In this document: piece after piece, positions 16,412-26,759 of the stretch
How positions within the stretch are numbered: position 1 is the first letter of the stretch
How the letters are laid out: every line of letters starts with the position of its first letter
Source of the DNA: Moraxellaceae bacterium
Lineage (GTDB): Bacteria; Pseudomonadota; Gammaproteobacteria; Pseudomonadales; Moraxellaceae
Direction of reading: 5' to 3'
DNA: 50,787 bases
NCBI GenBank assembly: GCA_020697295.1
Contig: JAJFBF010000013.1
Coordinates: 1 to 50,787 of the forward strand
Notes under the pieces: model-generated
Database searches by the model: none
What the model was told of the DNA's origin: nothing
Seen by the model: the letters and a program-made list of their open reading frames with translations, nothing else
Translations under genes and position numbers: made by a program

Positions 16412-17752
16412 CTACATGCCCGACGGATAGGTTTCCGGCGCCTCCCCGGCCTGCCATTGCACGTCCCGCTCCAGCGGCTCGACCGCGCGCGTTTCATCGA
16501 AGTGCAGCACGGCATCGAACTGCCGGGGCAGGAGGGCATGGAAGTAGTGACTCTGTCGCTCCGACTGCGGCCGGTAGATGACGCCAATGGCGCGCTCGAG
16601 GCGGGGCGCGCGCAGGGCGGCGGCCGCCTCGCCTTCGCGCAGCGGCAGCAGGAAGCCGGGCAGCCCCACGGCATGGAACAGGCCCTCGAAGCTGTCATTC
16701 CGCGCCGGTCGCACCTGCCGTCGCCGCGCCGGCGCATCCCAGTCATCGGCCGCCGTGACGGTGCCGGCATGGGTGGTGAAGCCGACCAGGAAAGCATCAT
16801 CCCCATAGCGCTCGCGCACCAGCTGTCCGATGTTGAGCTCGCCACGCTGGCCGCCCATCTCGGTGGCGCGGGCATCGCCCAGGTGTGAGTTGTGTGCCCA
16901 CAGCACCACCTTCGCCGGGCGGCCCTGCTGCTCCAGATGCGCCACCAGCGCCACCAGGGTCTCCATCATGTGGCCGTCACGGAGGTTCCAGGACGACACC
17001 TCGCCCAGATACAGGGACCGGTAGTAACGCTCGGCATTGCGCACCAGCCGCGCATTCTGCTCGGCCTGGAAGGCCTCGTCGGCCTGCGCGCCCGTGTGTG
17101 GCGCCTGCACCAGCCGGTGCCGCTGCATCTCCAGCAATTGCGCAATGACTTCCTCCTCGCAGGAGGCCACGCCGCGCAAGCCCGTCATCATGCCGTAGGC
17201 CTGGCTGTCCTCGCCGTAGGCGTCGAAACAGGCATAGCGCGCGCGGGCTCGCGCGGCGGCGTCCGGATCGACGCGGTCGAGGTAGTGCAGGACGGCCGCC
17301 ATGGACGCGTTCAGGCTGTAGAGATCCAGGCCATAGAAGCCGACCTGGCCGCCGCCCACCGGTCCTGCATTCCAGTCGCGCAGCCAGTCGACAAAATTCA
17401 CCACGTCGGTATTGCGCCACATCCAGGTGGGAAAGCGCCGGAAGCCATCAAGGGCATCGCTGGCAAATTCATCGTCGCCCAGTCCGCGCACGAAGCGGTT
17501 GACGCGCCAGGCGTCCGGCCAGTCCGCCTCGACCGCCACCGCCTCGAAGCCCTTCTCGGCAATCAGTCGCTGCGTGATGCGGGCGCGCTCGCGGTAGAAC
17601 TCGTGAGTGCCGTGCGAAGCCTCGCCCAGCAGGACGAAGCGGGCATCGCCGATCTGTTCGAGCAAGGCGTCATGGTCAGACGCCTCGCCGAGCAGTGGCA
17701 CGGCAAGCCGGCGCAAGTGCCCGGCCAGGGCATGATCAGTGGTGGACGCCAT
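16412..17752 (-). CDS. Erythromycin esterase family protein
   Basis: 446 residues from ATG at 17752, chosen because GGGAGA lies about seven bases upstream; an in-frame ATG at 17770 would overlap the upstream stop (ATGA). Family motifs are FVLLGEASHGTHEFYRERAR, AVEADWPDAWRVNRFVRG, FYGLDLYSL and WAHNSHLGDARATEMG, covering the conserved His and Glu residues of the EreA/EreB fold. Despite the name, most family members next to phosphoribosyltransferases have no proven esterase activity on macrolides. The preceding gene on the same strand is a phosphoribosyltransferase, so the pair forms an operon. In Mycobacterium tuberculosis Rv2030c the two domains are fused, which implies a functional link. Confidence 0.88.
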   Translation of the reverse strand: MASTTDHALAGHLRRLAVPLLGEASDHDALLEQIGDARFVLLGEASHGTHEFYRERARITQRLIAEKGFEAVAVEADWPDAWRVNRFVRGLGDDEFASDALDGFRRFPTWMWRNTDVVNFVDWLRDWNAGPVGGGQVGFYGLDLYSLNASMAAVLHYLDRVDPDAAARARARYACFDAYGEDSQAYGMMTGLRGVASCEEEVIAQLLEMQRHRLVQAPHTGAQADEAFQAEQNARLVRNAERYYRSLYLGEVSSWNLRDGHMMETLVALVAHLEQQGRPAKVVLWAHNSHLGDARATEMGGQRGELNIGQLVRERYGDDAFLVGFTTHAGTVTAADDWDAPARRRQVRPARNDSFEGLFHAVGLPGFLLPLREGEAAAALRAPRLERAIGVIYRPQSERQSHYFHALLPRQFDAVLHFDETRAVEPLERDVQWQAGEAPETYPSGM

Positions 17753-17766
17753 GGCAGTCTCCCGTG

Positions 17767-18420
17767 TCATCCGGCGCGCGCAGCCTGCGCCAGCAGCGTG
17801 CGCACCTCATCGTCGGTGGTCTGGGGAAACTCGCGGTACCAGCAGCCGACGGCATCGAAGGGCTCGGGCGTGGCGACGCAGACCACGGCATCGGCGTGCG
17901 CCCCCAGGCGCGCCAGGGTTTCCGCAGGGGCCACCGGCACTGCCACCACTACGCGCGCGGGCCGTTGCTGACGCACCGCCTCCAGCGCGGCCTCCATGGT
18001 CGCGCCAGTGGCCAGGCCATCGTCGACCAGCAGCAGTGTGCGGCCTTCCAGCGAGGGCGATGCGCGCCCGCCGCGGTAGGCATGCTCACGGCGCTCGAGC
18101 TCGGCCTGTTCACGGGCCGCCACCCTCGCGATCTCGGCCGGCGAAATGCGCAAGGTCTGCACGACATCGTCGCGCAGCACGCGGACGCCGCCCGAGGCGA
18201 TGGCGCCCATGGCGAATTCCTCATGCCCGGGCACGCCCAGCTTGCGCACCACAAAGATATCCAGCGGCAACTTCAGCGCCTGCGCCACCTCGAAGGCCAC
18301 CGGCACGCCGCCGCGCGGGAGCGCAAGCACGATCACGTCCCCGTCGCCCGCATAGTCGGCCAGGGCCGCCACCAGATGGCGACCCGCGTCACGCCGGTCC
18401 TTGAACAGCGGCTCATGCAT
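17767..18420 (-). CDS. Phosphoribosyltransferase-domain protein
   Basis: 217 residues from ATG at 18420, with a textbook GGAGG site six bases upstream. The PRPP-binding loop is VDDGLATGAT at residues 132-141, preceded by hydrophobic strand LLL. The N-terminal region has LALPRGGVPVAFEVA and FVVRKLGVPGHEEFAMGA, which is typical of the stand-alone type I PRTase family (COG1926) rather than of a purine-salvage enzyme. The nucleobase substrate is unknown. It is translationally close to the erythromycin-esterase-like gene, overlapping its alternative start. In other bacteria this pair is found in stress or dormancy regulons. Confidence 0.88.
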   Translation of the reverse strand: MHEPLFKDRRDAGRHLVAALADYAGDGDVIVLALPRGGVPVAFEVAQALKLPLDIFVVRKLGVPGHEEFAMGAIASGGVRVLRDDVVQTLRISPAEIARVAAREQAELERREHAYRGGRASPSLEGRTLLLVDDGLATGATMEAALEAVRQQRPARVVVAVPVAPAETLARLGAHADAVVCVATPEPFDAVGCWYREFPQTTDDEVRTLLAQAARAG

Positions 18421-18835
18421 GATGCCTCCGCGGGCTACGGGCGTAGCAGGACACGCCCCTGTCCGGACACGCCCATCGCGACCGGACTCCGGAAATTCTA
18501 GTCCATCCCACTGACGGCAAATCGACGTGGCGCGATCCGCCCAAGCCGCCGCCATCCATGCCGCCTGCGGCGCCCGTGGTTGTCATGGCCGAGAATGAGT
18601 CTTGCCGAAACAGGGAGACAGAATTCGGAACACGCCCGCACACCTGCCGACACCGCTATCAGTCTGCGTAAATTTTCATTTCGAAAATGTGATAAGGAGC
18701 GGAGTAAATAGCATTACTGTCTAGAATGTTTCACGACAAGCCTGAAGATGACAACGCCCTTGTCAGCCGGCCCGGACACCAGGGCCATCGATCGCAATGG
18801 GCGGACCGAACCGACTCCCACCCCGGAGGTGCACC
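18421..18835. other. 415-bp intergenic region with an AT-rich palindrome
   Basis: This is the divergent region between the phosphoribosyltransferase and the small charged protein. An AT-rich block at about 18668-18730 contains ATTTTC (18672-18677) and GAAAAT (18683-18688), an inverted repeat with a 5-base spacer, and is a likely promoter or operator zone. TAGAAT at 18722-18727 resembles a -10 box but has no good -35 partner. The rest shows no gene. Confidence 0.4.
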
Positions 18836-19018
18836 ATGGCAACCGAACGTCAGCGCGAAGCCGCCCGACAGAATATCCGTGCCGCCCAGAATGCCAATCG
18901 CAGCCGTCACGGCGAGGAGCGCAGCGACGCGCAGCGGGAGGCCCAGCGCAAGGCCACCGAGGCCGCCGCCCGCATGCGTCGGGAAGCCAGCGGGGCGCGG
19001 GCAGACGCCACCGAATAG
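18836..19018 (+). CDS. Small highly charged protein, hypothetical
   Basis: 60 residues from ATG at 18836, preceded by GGAGGT seven bases upstream, a strong site that marks this start. The composition is unusual: about half Ala, Arg, Glu and Gln, with repeated motifs such as ERQREAARQNIRAAQNA and EAQRKATEAAARMRREA. It should form a single amphipathic, largely basic helix. Small proteins beginning (M)-T-ERQREAARxNI are found in several bacteria, but I know of no established function. A nucleic-acid-binding or stress role would be a guess. It lies alone between the PRTase operon and the hybrid kinase. Confidence 0.65.
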   Translation: MATERQREAARQNIRAAQNANRSRHGEERSDAQREAQRKATEAAARMRREASGARADATE

Positions 19019-19290
19019 TTCGCCCCCCGGCTGGACGTCTGCGCCGGAGCCAGGCGCCCTCAGTTTTCGCTGGCGGCATGCATCCTATTCCTTGCGCATG
19101 AGTTCTTTCGAGCCGTCGGCCGGACACGCCCCAGGCTTTCAGGCACACCAATTCGCCGCTCTCACACCCGCTGCCAGAATAAGACTCGCACCATTCTTCC
19201 AACAAATTGCCACTGACTTGCCTCCCCCGTCAGCGACTACCCTGTTCGCCCTGCCGCGCGCGTCGCAACGGCAGTTCGACAGGAACTTCC

Positions 19291-22200
19291 ATGACCGCTC
19301 CGCGCCTTCCCGATACCGCGGCACTCATGGCGGAGGTTGAGTGCCTGCGCCTGCAGATCGCCAACCTGCCAGGGCTGGTGTGGACCGCCGATGCCCACGG
19401 CAGCATAGAGGTCTCCGGCGTGCAGTGGCAGGACTTCACCGGACTTCCACACGCGCGGCTGCAGGGGGACGGGTGGCTCGAAGCCGTGCATCCCGAAGAT
19501 CAGCCGACGGCGCGCGCGGCATGGGCGACCGCAGTGCGCGGTCGCGCCGCCTGCAACCTCGACCTGCGCCTGCGGCGGCACGACGGCGTCTATCACTGGT
19601 TCACGGTGCGCGCCTCGCCGGCCACGGACTCCGATGGCATCCTGCAGTGGTACGGCAGCTGCACCGACATCGACGCGCTCATGCAAAGCCGCAAGGCGCT
19701 GGGCGAAGCCGAACGTCGCTACCTGGCGCTGTTCAACAACCGCATCAACGGCATTTCGCATTTGCGCGTGGTCACCGACGCTGCCGGCAGGCCGGTCGAC
19801 CTGATCTACGAAAACGTCAACGACGCCTACGAGCGCATCGTCGGCATTCCCCGGCGCGAGGTCGAGGGCCGGCGCATCACCGCCGTCTTCCCGGGCATCG
19901 AGGATCTCGAGCCCAACCTGATCTCCGTCTTTGGCAATATCGCCCGCCAAGGTGGCGAGCTCAGCCTGGACATCGATTTTCCCATCACCCGGCAGTGGTT
20001 CTCGACCTATGTCTACAGCCATGCACAGGACCGCTGCACGCTGATCTTCACCGACATCACGGCCCAGAAGAAGGCCGAGGCTGCGCTACGCGAGAGCCAG
20101 GCCGAGTTCGAGACCTTCTTCCAGCAGGCATCCACCGGCCTCGCCGTGGTCGACATGCAGGGCCACATCCTGCGCATCAACCGGCGCTTTTGCGATTTCA
20201 CCGGCTACAGCGAGCAGGAGCTTCTCGGAACCACCTTCCAGGCCCTCACCCACCCCGACGACCTTCCCGCCAACATCGCCCTTTTCCGTCGCCTGGTCGC
20301 TGGCGAACTCAGCGAATACAGCCTTGAAAAGCGCTACCGCCACAAGCAGGGCGGCTGGGTCTGGGCCTGCATCTCCGTGGCCCTGGGTCGCCATCCGGGC
20401 AGCAGCCAGCCCATCATCATTTCGGTGATTCAGGATATTGAATCGCGCAAGCACCTCGAGGCCGAGCTGAAGAAGGCGCAACAGGAGTTGGAAGCGCGGG
20501 TCGCCCAACGCACCGCCGAGCTGGAGGCTGCAAACGCGGCGCTGGTACGCGAGAAGGAGCGCAGCCGCCTGGTCCTGGAAACAGCGACGGATGCCTATAT
20601 CGCCTGCGACGGCCACGGCATCATCACCGACTGGAACCAGGCCGCTGAACGCATCCTGGGCTGGAAACGGGCCGACATCCTCGGTCGCAACCTCAGCGAC
20701 ACGGTGATTCCGCCATCAGCCCGCGACATGCATCACCTGAGCCTCGAAAAGTTCCGCTCCACCGGCAACTCCGCCGTTTTCAACCATGTCCTCGAGCTCA
20801 ACGCGCGCCACCGCGATGGCCACGACTTCCCGGCGGACCTGTCGCTGGCCGCCAACCGCTTTGAGGATGGCTGGACGATCAGTATCTTTCTGCGCGATGT
20901 CAGCGACCGCAAGCGCGCCGAGGCAGATCTCACCGAGGCCATCCTCGAGGCCGACTCAGCGCGCGAGAAAGCCGAGTCCTCGCTGCAGCTGGCCGAGGCG
21001 GCCAATCGCGCCAAGAGCGAATTCCTGGCCACCATGAGCCACGAGATCCGCACGCCCCTCAACGGCGTCATCGGCTTCAACGGCCTGCTGCTCGACGGCC
21101 TTCTCACCGGGCAGCAGCGTCGCTATGCCGAGCTGGCGCGCCAGTCCGGCGAATCCCTGCTGCACCTGCTTAATGACTTCCTCGATTTTTCCAAGATCGA
21201 AGCCGGTCACCTGGAGCTTGAGCCTGTCCCCTTCGACCTCCACCTCGAGGTCGGCCATGTGCTGTCGCTGATCGCCAACGATGCCGGACTCAAGCACCTT
21301 GCGCTGTCGCATCGCATCGAGGCGCCCTCGCGCCTGCGCGGCGACGCGGCGCGGCTGCGCCAGATCCTGCTTAATCTGCTCGGCAATGCCGTGAAGTTCA
21401 CCGAGCGCGGCAAGGTCAGCCTCTCCTGCGAAGAGGTACTGCGCACCAGTGCGCATGTCTGGATCTGCTTCCAGATCAGCGACACCGGCATCGGCATCGA
21501 CCCGTCCGTCCGCGACCGCCTGTTCCAGCCCTTCGTGCAGGCGGATGCGAGCACCACCCGCCGCTTTGGCGGCACCGGGCTCGGCCTCGCCATCTGCAAG
21601 CGCCTGGCCGAGGCCATGGGCGGCAAGATCGGCTATCGCAGCACGCCGGGTGAGGGCAGCACCTTCTGGGTCGACCTTCCTTTCGAGCCGCTGGCGGAAG
21701 ACGTGGTGACGCCGGCAGGCGCCAGTGACTTCCTGCCCTTCCGGCCCACGGGCGAAATCCGCGGCCGCGTGCTGGTGGTGGAGGACAACCCGGTGAGCCA
21801 GCTGCTCGCGCGGGAAATCTTCCAGCGCCTCGGCTGCCAGGTGGACGTGGTCGGCAACGGCAAGGAGGCTGTCGAGGCCTTTCGCAGCCTGCCTTATGAC
21901 CTCATCTTCATGGACTGCGACATGCCCGTCATGGACGGCTATGACGCCACCTGCGCCATCCGCACCCAGGCCCAGGCCGGCGAGCATGTCCCCATCATCG
22001 CCATGACCGCCTCGGTGCTGCAGGGCGACGTCGAGCGCTGCATCTCGGTGGGCATGGATGACTTCATGTCCAAGCCGCTGCGCCTGCAGCAGATATCCGC
22101 CATGGTCGACAAATGGCTTCGGCCCTCGCGGCCGCCGTTTCTCCGCTCTCCGGATTCCCTCTCCGGATCCTCCGCCGATTCTCCGACCACCGCCTCCTCG

Positions 22201-22320
22201 GCACTGGACACTCCTGCAGCCCCTGCAGCACCGGAGGCGGATGCCGCACCCTCGCCCCCCTTTCCCGAACAAACTTCCGGCGACAACGACGCACCGAAGA
22301 ATGAGAGCGACAGCCGCTGA
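19291..22320 (+). CDS. Hybrid sensor histidine kinase with four PAS domains
   Basis: 1009 residues from ATG at 19291 (AGGAA six bases upstream). No transmembrane segment is visible, so it is probably cytoplasmic. Order: PAS (about 20-135), a PAS-like domain starting [15 protein letters not shown] (about 148-265), PAS (about 275-385), a coiled coil (about 390-425), PAS (about 430-545), HisKA with H584 in [13 protein letters not shown], and HATPase with [11 protein letters not shown] and DTGIGID. The REC domain has its acceptor Asp at 875 ([12 protein letters not shown]). A Ser/Pro/Asp-rich tail of about 65 residues follows. No Hpt is fused, so a separate phosphotransfer protein is needed. The core is closely similar to the kinase at 30444-34388. 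Confidence 0.93.
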   Translation: MTAPRLPDTAALMAEVECLRLQIANLPGLVWTADAHGSIEVSGVQWQDFTGLPHARLQGDGWLEAVHPEDQPTARAAWATAVRGRAACNLDLRLRRHDGVYHWFTVRASPATDSDGILQWYGSCTDIDALMQSRKALGEAERRYLALFNNRINGISHLRVVTDAAGRPVDLIYENVNDAYERIVGIPRREVEGRRITAVFPGIEDLEPNLISVFGNIARQGGELSLDIDFPITRQWFSTYVYSHAQDRCTLIFTDITAQKKAEAALRESQAEFETFFQQASTGLAVVDMQGHILRINRRFCDFTGYSEQELLGTTFQALTHPDDLPANIALFRRLVAGELSEYSLEKRYRHKQGGWVWACISVALGRHPGSSQPIIISVIQDIESRKHLEAELKKAQQELEARVAQRTAELEAANAALVREKERSRLVLETATDAYIACDGHGIITDWNQAAERILGWKRADILGRNLSDTVIPPSARDMHHLSLEKFRSTGNSAVFNHVLELNARHRDGHDFPADLSLAANRFEDGWTISIFLRDVSDRKRAEADLTEAILEADSAREKAESSLQLAEAANRAKSEFLATMSHEIRTPLNGVIGFNGLLLDGLLTGQQRRYAELARQSGESLLHLLNDFLDFSKIEAGHLELEPVPFDLHLEVGHVLSLIANDAGLKHLALSHRIEAPSRLRGDAARLRQILLNLLGNAVKFTERGKVSLSCEEVLRTSAHVWICFQISDTGIGIDPSVRDRLFQPFVQADASTTRRFGGTGLGLAICKRLAEAMGGKIGYRSTPGEGSTFWVDLPFEPLAEDVVTPAGASDFLPFRPTGEIRGRVLVVEDNPVSQLLAREIFQRLGCQVDVVGNGKEAVEAFRSLPYDLIFMDCDMPVMDGYDATCAIRTQAQAGEHVPIIAMTASVLQGDVERCISVGMDDFMSKPLRLQQISAMVDKWLRPSRPPFLRSPDSLSGSSADSPTTASSALDTPAAPAAPEADAAPSPPFPEQTSGDNDAPKNESDSR

Positions 22321-22541
22321 GCGCTGCGCCGCATGCCCATCCTGATCAGTCATCACCGGGCCGCAAGGCTTGCGCCCAGCCTGTAGCCTTTCTGTTTCAA
22401 CTGCCCCCGCCGCGCGTCGCTGCACTACCTTGTGTTCATCCCTTGCCGGAAATTTCCTGCGCGTGACCGGCTTCCCCGCATGAATTTTCCGGCCGCCCTG
22501 CGACTTGGACGGCCGCGCGCCGCCTGTATCCGGAGACCGCC

Positions 22542-23720
22542 ATGAAAGCGCTATGCTGGTTCGGCAAGGAGGACGTGCGAATCGAGAACGTGCCCGATCC
22601 GCGCATCGAGAAGCCCGACGACATCCTCATCCGCGTCACCTCCACCGCCATTTGTGGCTCCGACCTGCACCTCTACGACGGCGTCATGCCCACCATGGAA
22701 AAGGGCGACATCCTCGGCCACGAACCCATGGGCGAAGTGGTCGAAGCCGGCCCCCACGTCACCGGCCTCAGGACCGGCGACCGCGTCGTGATTCCCTTCC
22801 AGCTGTCCTGCGGCGCCTGCTGGTTCTGCCAGCGACAACTTTTCTCACTCTGCGACACGTCCAATCCCGAGCCCAACGCCACCATGGCGCGCAAGGTCAT
22901 GGGCCACTCACCGGCGGCGCTGTTCGGCTACTCGCATATGCTGGGCGGATTTTCCGGCGGTCAGGCCGAATACATGCGCGTGCCCTACGCCAACACCGGC
23001 CCCATCCGCGTGCCCGAGGGCATGCCCGACGAGAAGGCGCTGTTCCTGTCCGACATCCTGCCCACCGGCTACATGGCCGCCGAAAACGCCAATATCGAGC
23101 CGGGCGACACGGTCGCGGTCTGGGGCTGCGGCCCGGTCGGCCTGTTCTGCATGCAAAGCGCCTGGCTGCTCGGCGCCGGCCGCGTCATCGCCATGGACTG
23201 GGTCAAGGATCGCCTGGCGCTGGCGGAAAAGCATTGTCGTGCGGAGACCGTCAACATCGACCGCCAGGATGTGTACGACACGCTGATGAAGATGACGCAG
23301 GGCCGCGGGCCCGACAGCTGCATCGACGCCGTCGGCGCCGAGGCGCATGGCTGGGGCAGCATCGACGCCGTGGTCGATCGCGTGAAGATGGCGCTGCACC
23401 TCGCCACCGATCGACCGCATGTGCTGCGCGAGATGATCAAGTGTTGCCGCAAGGGCGGCACGCTCTCGATTCCGGGCGTGTATATCGGTTACGTCGACAA
23501 GCTGCCCTTCGGCCCGCTCATGAACAAGGGCCTGACGGTCAAGACCGGCCAGACCCATGTGCGCCGCTACACCTACAAGCTGCTGCAGCATATCGAGAAC
23601 GGCGACATTGACCCGACCTTCGTCATCAGCCACCGCCTGCGCCTCGACGAAGGCCCCGAGGCCTACAAGACGTTCCGCGACAAGAAGGATCACTGCGTGA
23701 AGGTGGTGCTGCGGCCGTGA
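22542..23720 (+). CDS. Zinc-dependent alcohol dehydrogenase (formaldehyde-dehydrogenase-like)
   Basis: 392 residues of the medium-chain dehydrogenase family. Catalytic zinc ligands are C38 ([10 protein letters not shown]) and H60/E61 ([10 protein letters not shown]). The structural zinc lobe has C90, C93, C96 and C104. The Rossmann loop is [16 protein letters not shown]. The insert after the zinc lobe and the motif GAEAHGWGS match glutathione-independent formaldehyde dehydrogenase or aldehyde dismutase relatives. Specificity cannot be fixed; a zinc/NAD(P) alcohol or aldehyde oxidation is safe. GGAG lies seven bases before ATG. It is convergent with the next gene, 22 bp apart. Confidence 0.87.
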   Translation: MKALCWFGKEDVRIENVPDPRIEKPDDILIRVTSTAICGSDLHLYDGVMPTMEKGDILGHEPMGEVVEAGPHVTGLRTGDRVVIPFQLSCGACWFCQRQLFSLCDTSNPEPNATMARKVMGHSPAALFGYSHMLGGFSGGQAEYMRVPYANTGPIRVPEGMPDEKALFLSDILPTGYMAAENANIEPGDTVAVWGCGPVGLFCMQSAWLLGAGRVIAMDWVKDRLALAEKHCRAETVNIDRQDVYDTLMKMTQGRGPDSCIDAVGAEAHGWGSIDAVVDRVKMALHLATDRPHVLREMIKCCRKGGTLSIPGVYIGYVDKLPFGPLMNKGLTVKTGQTHVRRYTYKLLQHIENGDIDPTFVISHRLRLDEGPEAYKTFRDKKDHCVKVVLRP

Positions 23721-23742
23721 AAGCAAGCCTCAACCCTGTAGG

Positions 23743-25542
23743 TCAGAACCAGGCGTCCTGCATGTCCAGGCAGGTGCTGTCGGCGGCCAGCAGCAAGTCC
23801 GCCTGGGCGCGCGCCTCCGGCAATTCCCAGCGAAAGAAATAACGCGCCGCCTGCAGCTTGCCCTGGTAGAACGCGGCTTCGCTGTCACCCTGCCCTCCCT
23901 CGGCCAGCGCGCGCGCAGCGAGCGCCGCCTGCCGGGCCCAGACCCAGGCCAGCGTAATGCGCCCGAACAGATCGAGATACACCGTGGCATTGGCCAGGCC
24001 CAGGTCCGGATTCTCGCGCGTCAGCGCCAGCAGGCGCTGCGTGACGCTGTCGAGCAGACGCAGGGCCTCGGCCAGCGGGCCGGCGAATTCCCGCGTGGCT
24101 TCCAGCGACTCCGCCTCGCGCACAGCCATGGCCACCTGCGCCTGGAAGCGCTGGTAGCCGGCCCCCTGCGCCACCTTGCGTCCCAGCAGGTCAAGACCAT
24201 GAATGCCTTCCGCCCCCTCATGGATGGGATTGAGGCGATTGTCGCGATAAAGCTGTTCCACCGGGTACTCGCGGATATAGCCCGCGCCGCCCAGCACCTG
24301 CAGGGCCAACTCGTTGGCCTTGAGGCAATATTTTGACGGCCACGACTTCACCACCGGCGTCAGCAAGTCCAGCAGCAGGAAAGCCTCCTGGCGCTGCGCT
24401 TCCGCCGGCGCCGTGCGCGTGTCCTCGAACAGGCTGGAGGCATACAGGCAAAGCGCAAGCGAGCCCTCGGCGTACACCTTCTGCGCCAGCAGCATGCGCC
24501 GCACATCGGCGTGCTCGATGATGTTCACCTGGGGCGACAGCGGATCCTTGTTGGACGGCAGCCGGCCCTGCGGACGCCCGCGCGCATACTCCAGCGAGTA
24601 GTTATAGCCCTGGTAGCCGACCGCCGCGGCGCAAAGGCCGACGGCGATGCGCGCCTCGTTCATCATCTGGAACATATAGGAGAGCCCCTTGTGCGGCTCG
24701 CCCACCAGATACGCCACGGCGCCCTCCTTCTCGCCGAAATTCAGCACCGTCGAGGTGGTGTTGCGCCATCCCATCTTGTGCAGCAGGCCCGCGAGCGCGA
24801 CATCGTTGCGCGCCCCGAGGGAGCCATCGTCGTTTACCAGCACCTTGGGACAAATAAAGAGCGAGATGCCCTTCACGCCGGGCGGCGCATCCTTGATGCG
24901 CGCCAGCACCATGTGCACGATATTTTCCGTGAGCGACTGATCGCCGCCGGAGATGAACATCTTCTGTCCGAACAGGCGGTAGCTGCCGTCAGTCTGGGGC
25001 ACCGCGTAGGTGCGGATATCGGCGAGCGCCGAGCCCTGTCCCGGCTCGGTCATGGCCATGGTGCCGGCAAAGCGGCCTTCGCGCATCGGCGGCAGGTACC
25101 TGGCCTTCTGCTCCGCGGAGGCAAAGGCGTGGATGAGGTTGGCCGCGCCCAGGCTGAGGAAGGAATAGCCCATGGTCGCGACATTGGCCGCATTCATATA
25201 GGCCACGGCGCTGCGCAGGATGACTTCCGGCAGCTGCATGCCCCCCTCGTCGAAATCATAATGCGCAGCCAGGAAGCCGGCTTCGGCAAAGGCGTCCCAG
25301 GCCGCCTTCGTTTCGGGAATCAGCTCGACCTTCTCGCCGTCGAAGGTCGGCTCGTTGGCGTCGCCCCTGGCATTGTGGTTGGCGAAGTACTTGTCGGCGA
25401 TGGTGCGCGCGGTCGCCAGGGTGGCGTCGAAGACTTCGCGCGAATGTTCGCGATAGCGCGGGCGATCGAGCAGCGCGGCGGTATCCAGGAATTCGTAGAG
25501 CAGGAAGGACAGGTCGCGGTCGTTCAGCAATTGCGTGGCCAT
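23743..25542 (-). CDS. Acyl-CoA dehydrogenase, long form with C-terminal extension
   Basis: 599 residues from ATG at 25542 (GAGGAG eight bases upstream); the open frame upstream has no family similarity. The protein begins MATQLLNDRDLSFLLYEFLD, as in the roughly 600-residue acyl-CoA dehydrogenases related to DmdC/FadE5-type enzymes. It carries FAGTMAMTEPGQGSALADI, YRLFGQKMFISGGD, and the C-terminal region RDNRLNPIHEGAEGIHGLDL. The extra C-terminal domain (about 470-599) matches the AcylCoA_DH_C extension. It likely oxidises medium- or long-chain acyl-CoA with FAD, passing electrons to ETF. It is monocistronic. The exact chain length cannot be told. Confidence 0.88.
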   Translation of the reverse strand: MATQLLNDRDLSFLLYEFLDTAALLDRPRYREHSREVFDATLATARTIADKYFANHNARGDANEPTFDGEKVELIPETKAAWDAFAEAGFLAAHYDFDEGGMQLPEVILRSAVAYMNAANVATMGYSFLSLGAANLIHAFASAEQKARYLPPMREGRFAGTMAMTEPGQGSALADIRTYAVPQTDGSYRLFGQKMFISGGDQSLTENIVHMVLARIKDAPPGVKGISLFICPKVLVNDDGSLGARNDVALAGLLHKMGWRNTTSTVLNFGEKEGAVAYLVGEPHKGLSYMFQMMNEARIAVGLCAAAVGYQGYNYSLEYARGRPQGRLPSNKDPLSPQVNIIEHADVRRMLLAQKVYAEGSLALCLYASSLFEDTRTAPAEAQRQEAFLLLDLLTPVVKSWPSKYCLKANELALQVLGGAGYIREYPVEQLYRDNRLNPIHEGAEGIHGLDLLGRKVAQGAGYQRFQAQVAMAVREAESLEATREFAGPLAEALRLLDSVTQRLLALTRENPDLGLANATVYLDLFGRITLAWVWARQAALAARALAEGGQGDSEAAFYQGKLQAARYFFRWELPEARAQADLLLAADSTCLDMQDAWF

Positions 25543-25691
25543 GGCGTCATCTCCTCGGGGCCCGGTGGGCCGGATTGATCTGGATTCCCTCTGCGCGAGG
25601 CTGGCTCTGCCTGGCTGCCTCACACCGCCGACTCCCTCCGGCAGCCGGGAGTCTACCGCAGACTGTAGCGTCGCTCTCCGACCGCTGCGGC

Positions 25692-26570
25692 TCAGCGCAG
25701 GAGAGCATGGCGAAAGCGCACCGCCAGCCGGCCTGCCGCCCGGCAATCCGACTCGAAGTCGAAGCTGCACAGGTAATCCAGCTCCTGCTGGCGAGCCCGG
25801 GACAGCGCGTCGGCATGATGCCGCCAGCGGGGCACCGCGACCCGCCACTCCGACAGGCGCATCCCGGTGCTGGCCGGCCCTTCCTCCGGCCCGACGGTCG
25901 CCAGGGCCGGATGGCACATGACCAGCCCGCCCGGCGCGAGGTCGGCCAGCCAGGACTGCATCAGCCGACGGTAGTCCGCCTCCGGTGACAGGGAATAGAC
26001 CCCGGCAAAGTCCGGATTGCACAGGATGCCCGCCTCGCGCAGCCGCCAGCGCAGGCCGTCTCCGCCCAGGGCGCCGATCAGGGCCGCCTTGAGGCCCCGG
26101 TAGCGCCGCGGCCAGGCCAGGCGCACCCAGGGCTTGCCCCCCGGCCAGTGCCGGGCCACCTGGCGCAGCATCGCCTCCCGCACCAGCGGCAACTGGTGCA
26201 CGTGCTGATGACCATCGAGATAGTCCGGCAGCCGACCCATGCCCTGCTCGAACAGTGCCAGCTGGCGGTCGATGTCGCGCTCGATCTCCGCCGCCGGCAG
26301 GCAGCGCAGGCCGGCGCGCAGGATGAAGCCCGGCAGCGGCCAGGCCGGCTGCCCCGGAAAGGGCTGGGTGAAATTGAGATGCAGGCCGATATCGACGCGT
26401 CCGGCAAAGGCGGCCAGTGCCGGCGCCGCCTGCAGCCAGCGCGGCGCGGTCACGAGGCAGCTCACCGCTCCCAGGCGCTGCTGGCGCAGCAGCTGCAGGA
26501 TGCCGGCATCAATGTCCGGACCCAGGGCGTAGTCGTCGGCGCAGAGCGTGAAGGGCTGAAAGGCATCCAT
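25692..26570 (-). CDS. YdjC/ChbG/HpnK-family carbohydrate deacetylase (NaxD-like)
   Basis: About 292 residues from ATG at 26570; an in-frame ATG at 26612 is possible because neither start has a strong ribosome site. Family metal-binding and catalytic residues are visible: D12-D13 in LCADDYALG, H64 in GLHLNFT, and H121/H123/H125 in DGHQHVHQLP. YdjC proteins deacetylate N-acetyl amino sugars. The divergent neighbour is an ArnT-like lipid A glycosyltransferase, with GtrA and GT2 behind it. That setting parallels NaxD of Francisella, which deacetylates undecaprenyl-phosphate GalNAc before FlmK transfer. HpnK (hopanoid-associated) is the alternative, but no hopanoid genes are present. Confidence 0.82.
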   Translation of the reverse strand: MDAFQPFTLCADDYALGPDIDAGILQLLRQQRLGAVSCLVTAPRWLQAAPALAAFAGRVDIGLHLNFTQPFPGQPAWPLPGFILRAGLRCLPAAEIERDIDRQLALFEQGMGRLPDYLDGHQHVHQLPLVREAMLRQVARHWPGGKPWVRLAWPRRYRGLKAALIGALGGDGLRWRLREAGILCNPDFAGVYSLSPEADYRRLMQSWLADLAPGGLVMCHPALATVGPEEGPASTGMRLSEWRVAVPRWRHHADALSRARQQELDYLCSFDFESDCRAAGRLAVRFRHALLR

Positions 26571-26759
26571 GCTGAAGGCTGTCGTCGGGAGGAGGGAAAC
26601 GCACCGCGGCATGATGCCCGCCCGCACATCCGCCTTCCGCTGGCTTTCGGTTGCAGGCGCGCACTCTCACGCAGTCACCGCACAAACACACCATCCCTTA
26701 ACTGCAGAGCATGAGTTCCCGTGGCAGTGTGCAAGAGCACGGCCCGCCAGGATGCTGCC

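Noticed and set aside
16412..17752. Reading the erythromycin-esterase-like gene as an antibiotic resistance gene
   Set aside because: The family name is inherited; the phosphoribosyltransferase partner and chromosomal setting point to another role.
22350..22400. Terminator after the 19291 kinase (GGGCCGCAAGGCTTGCGCCC)
   Set aside because: The stem needs a bulge and the following T-tract is interrupted; I could not separate it from chance.
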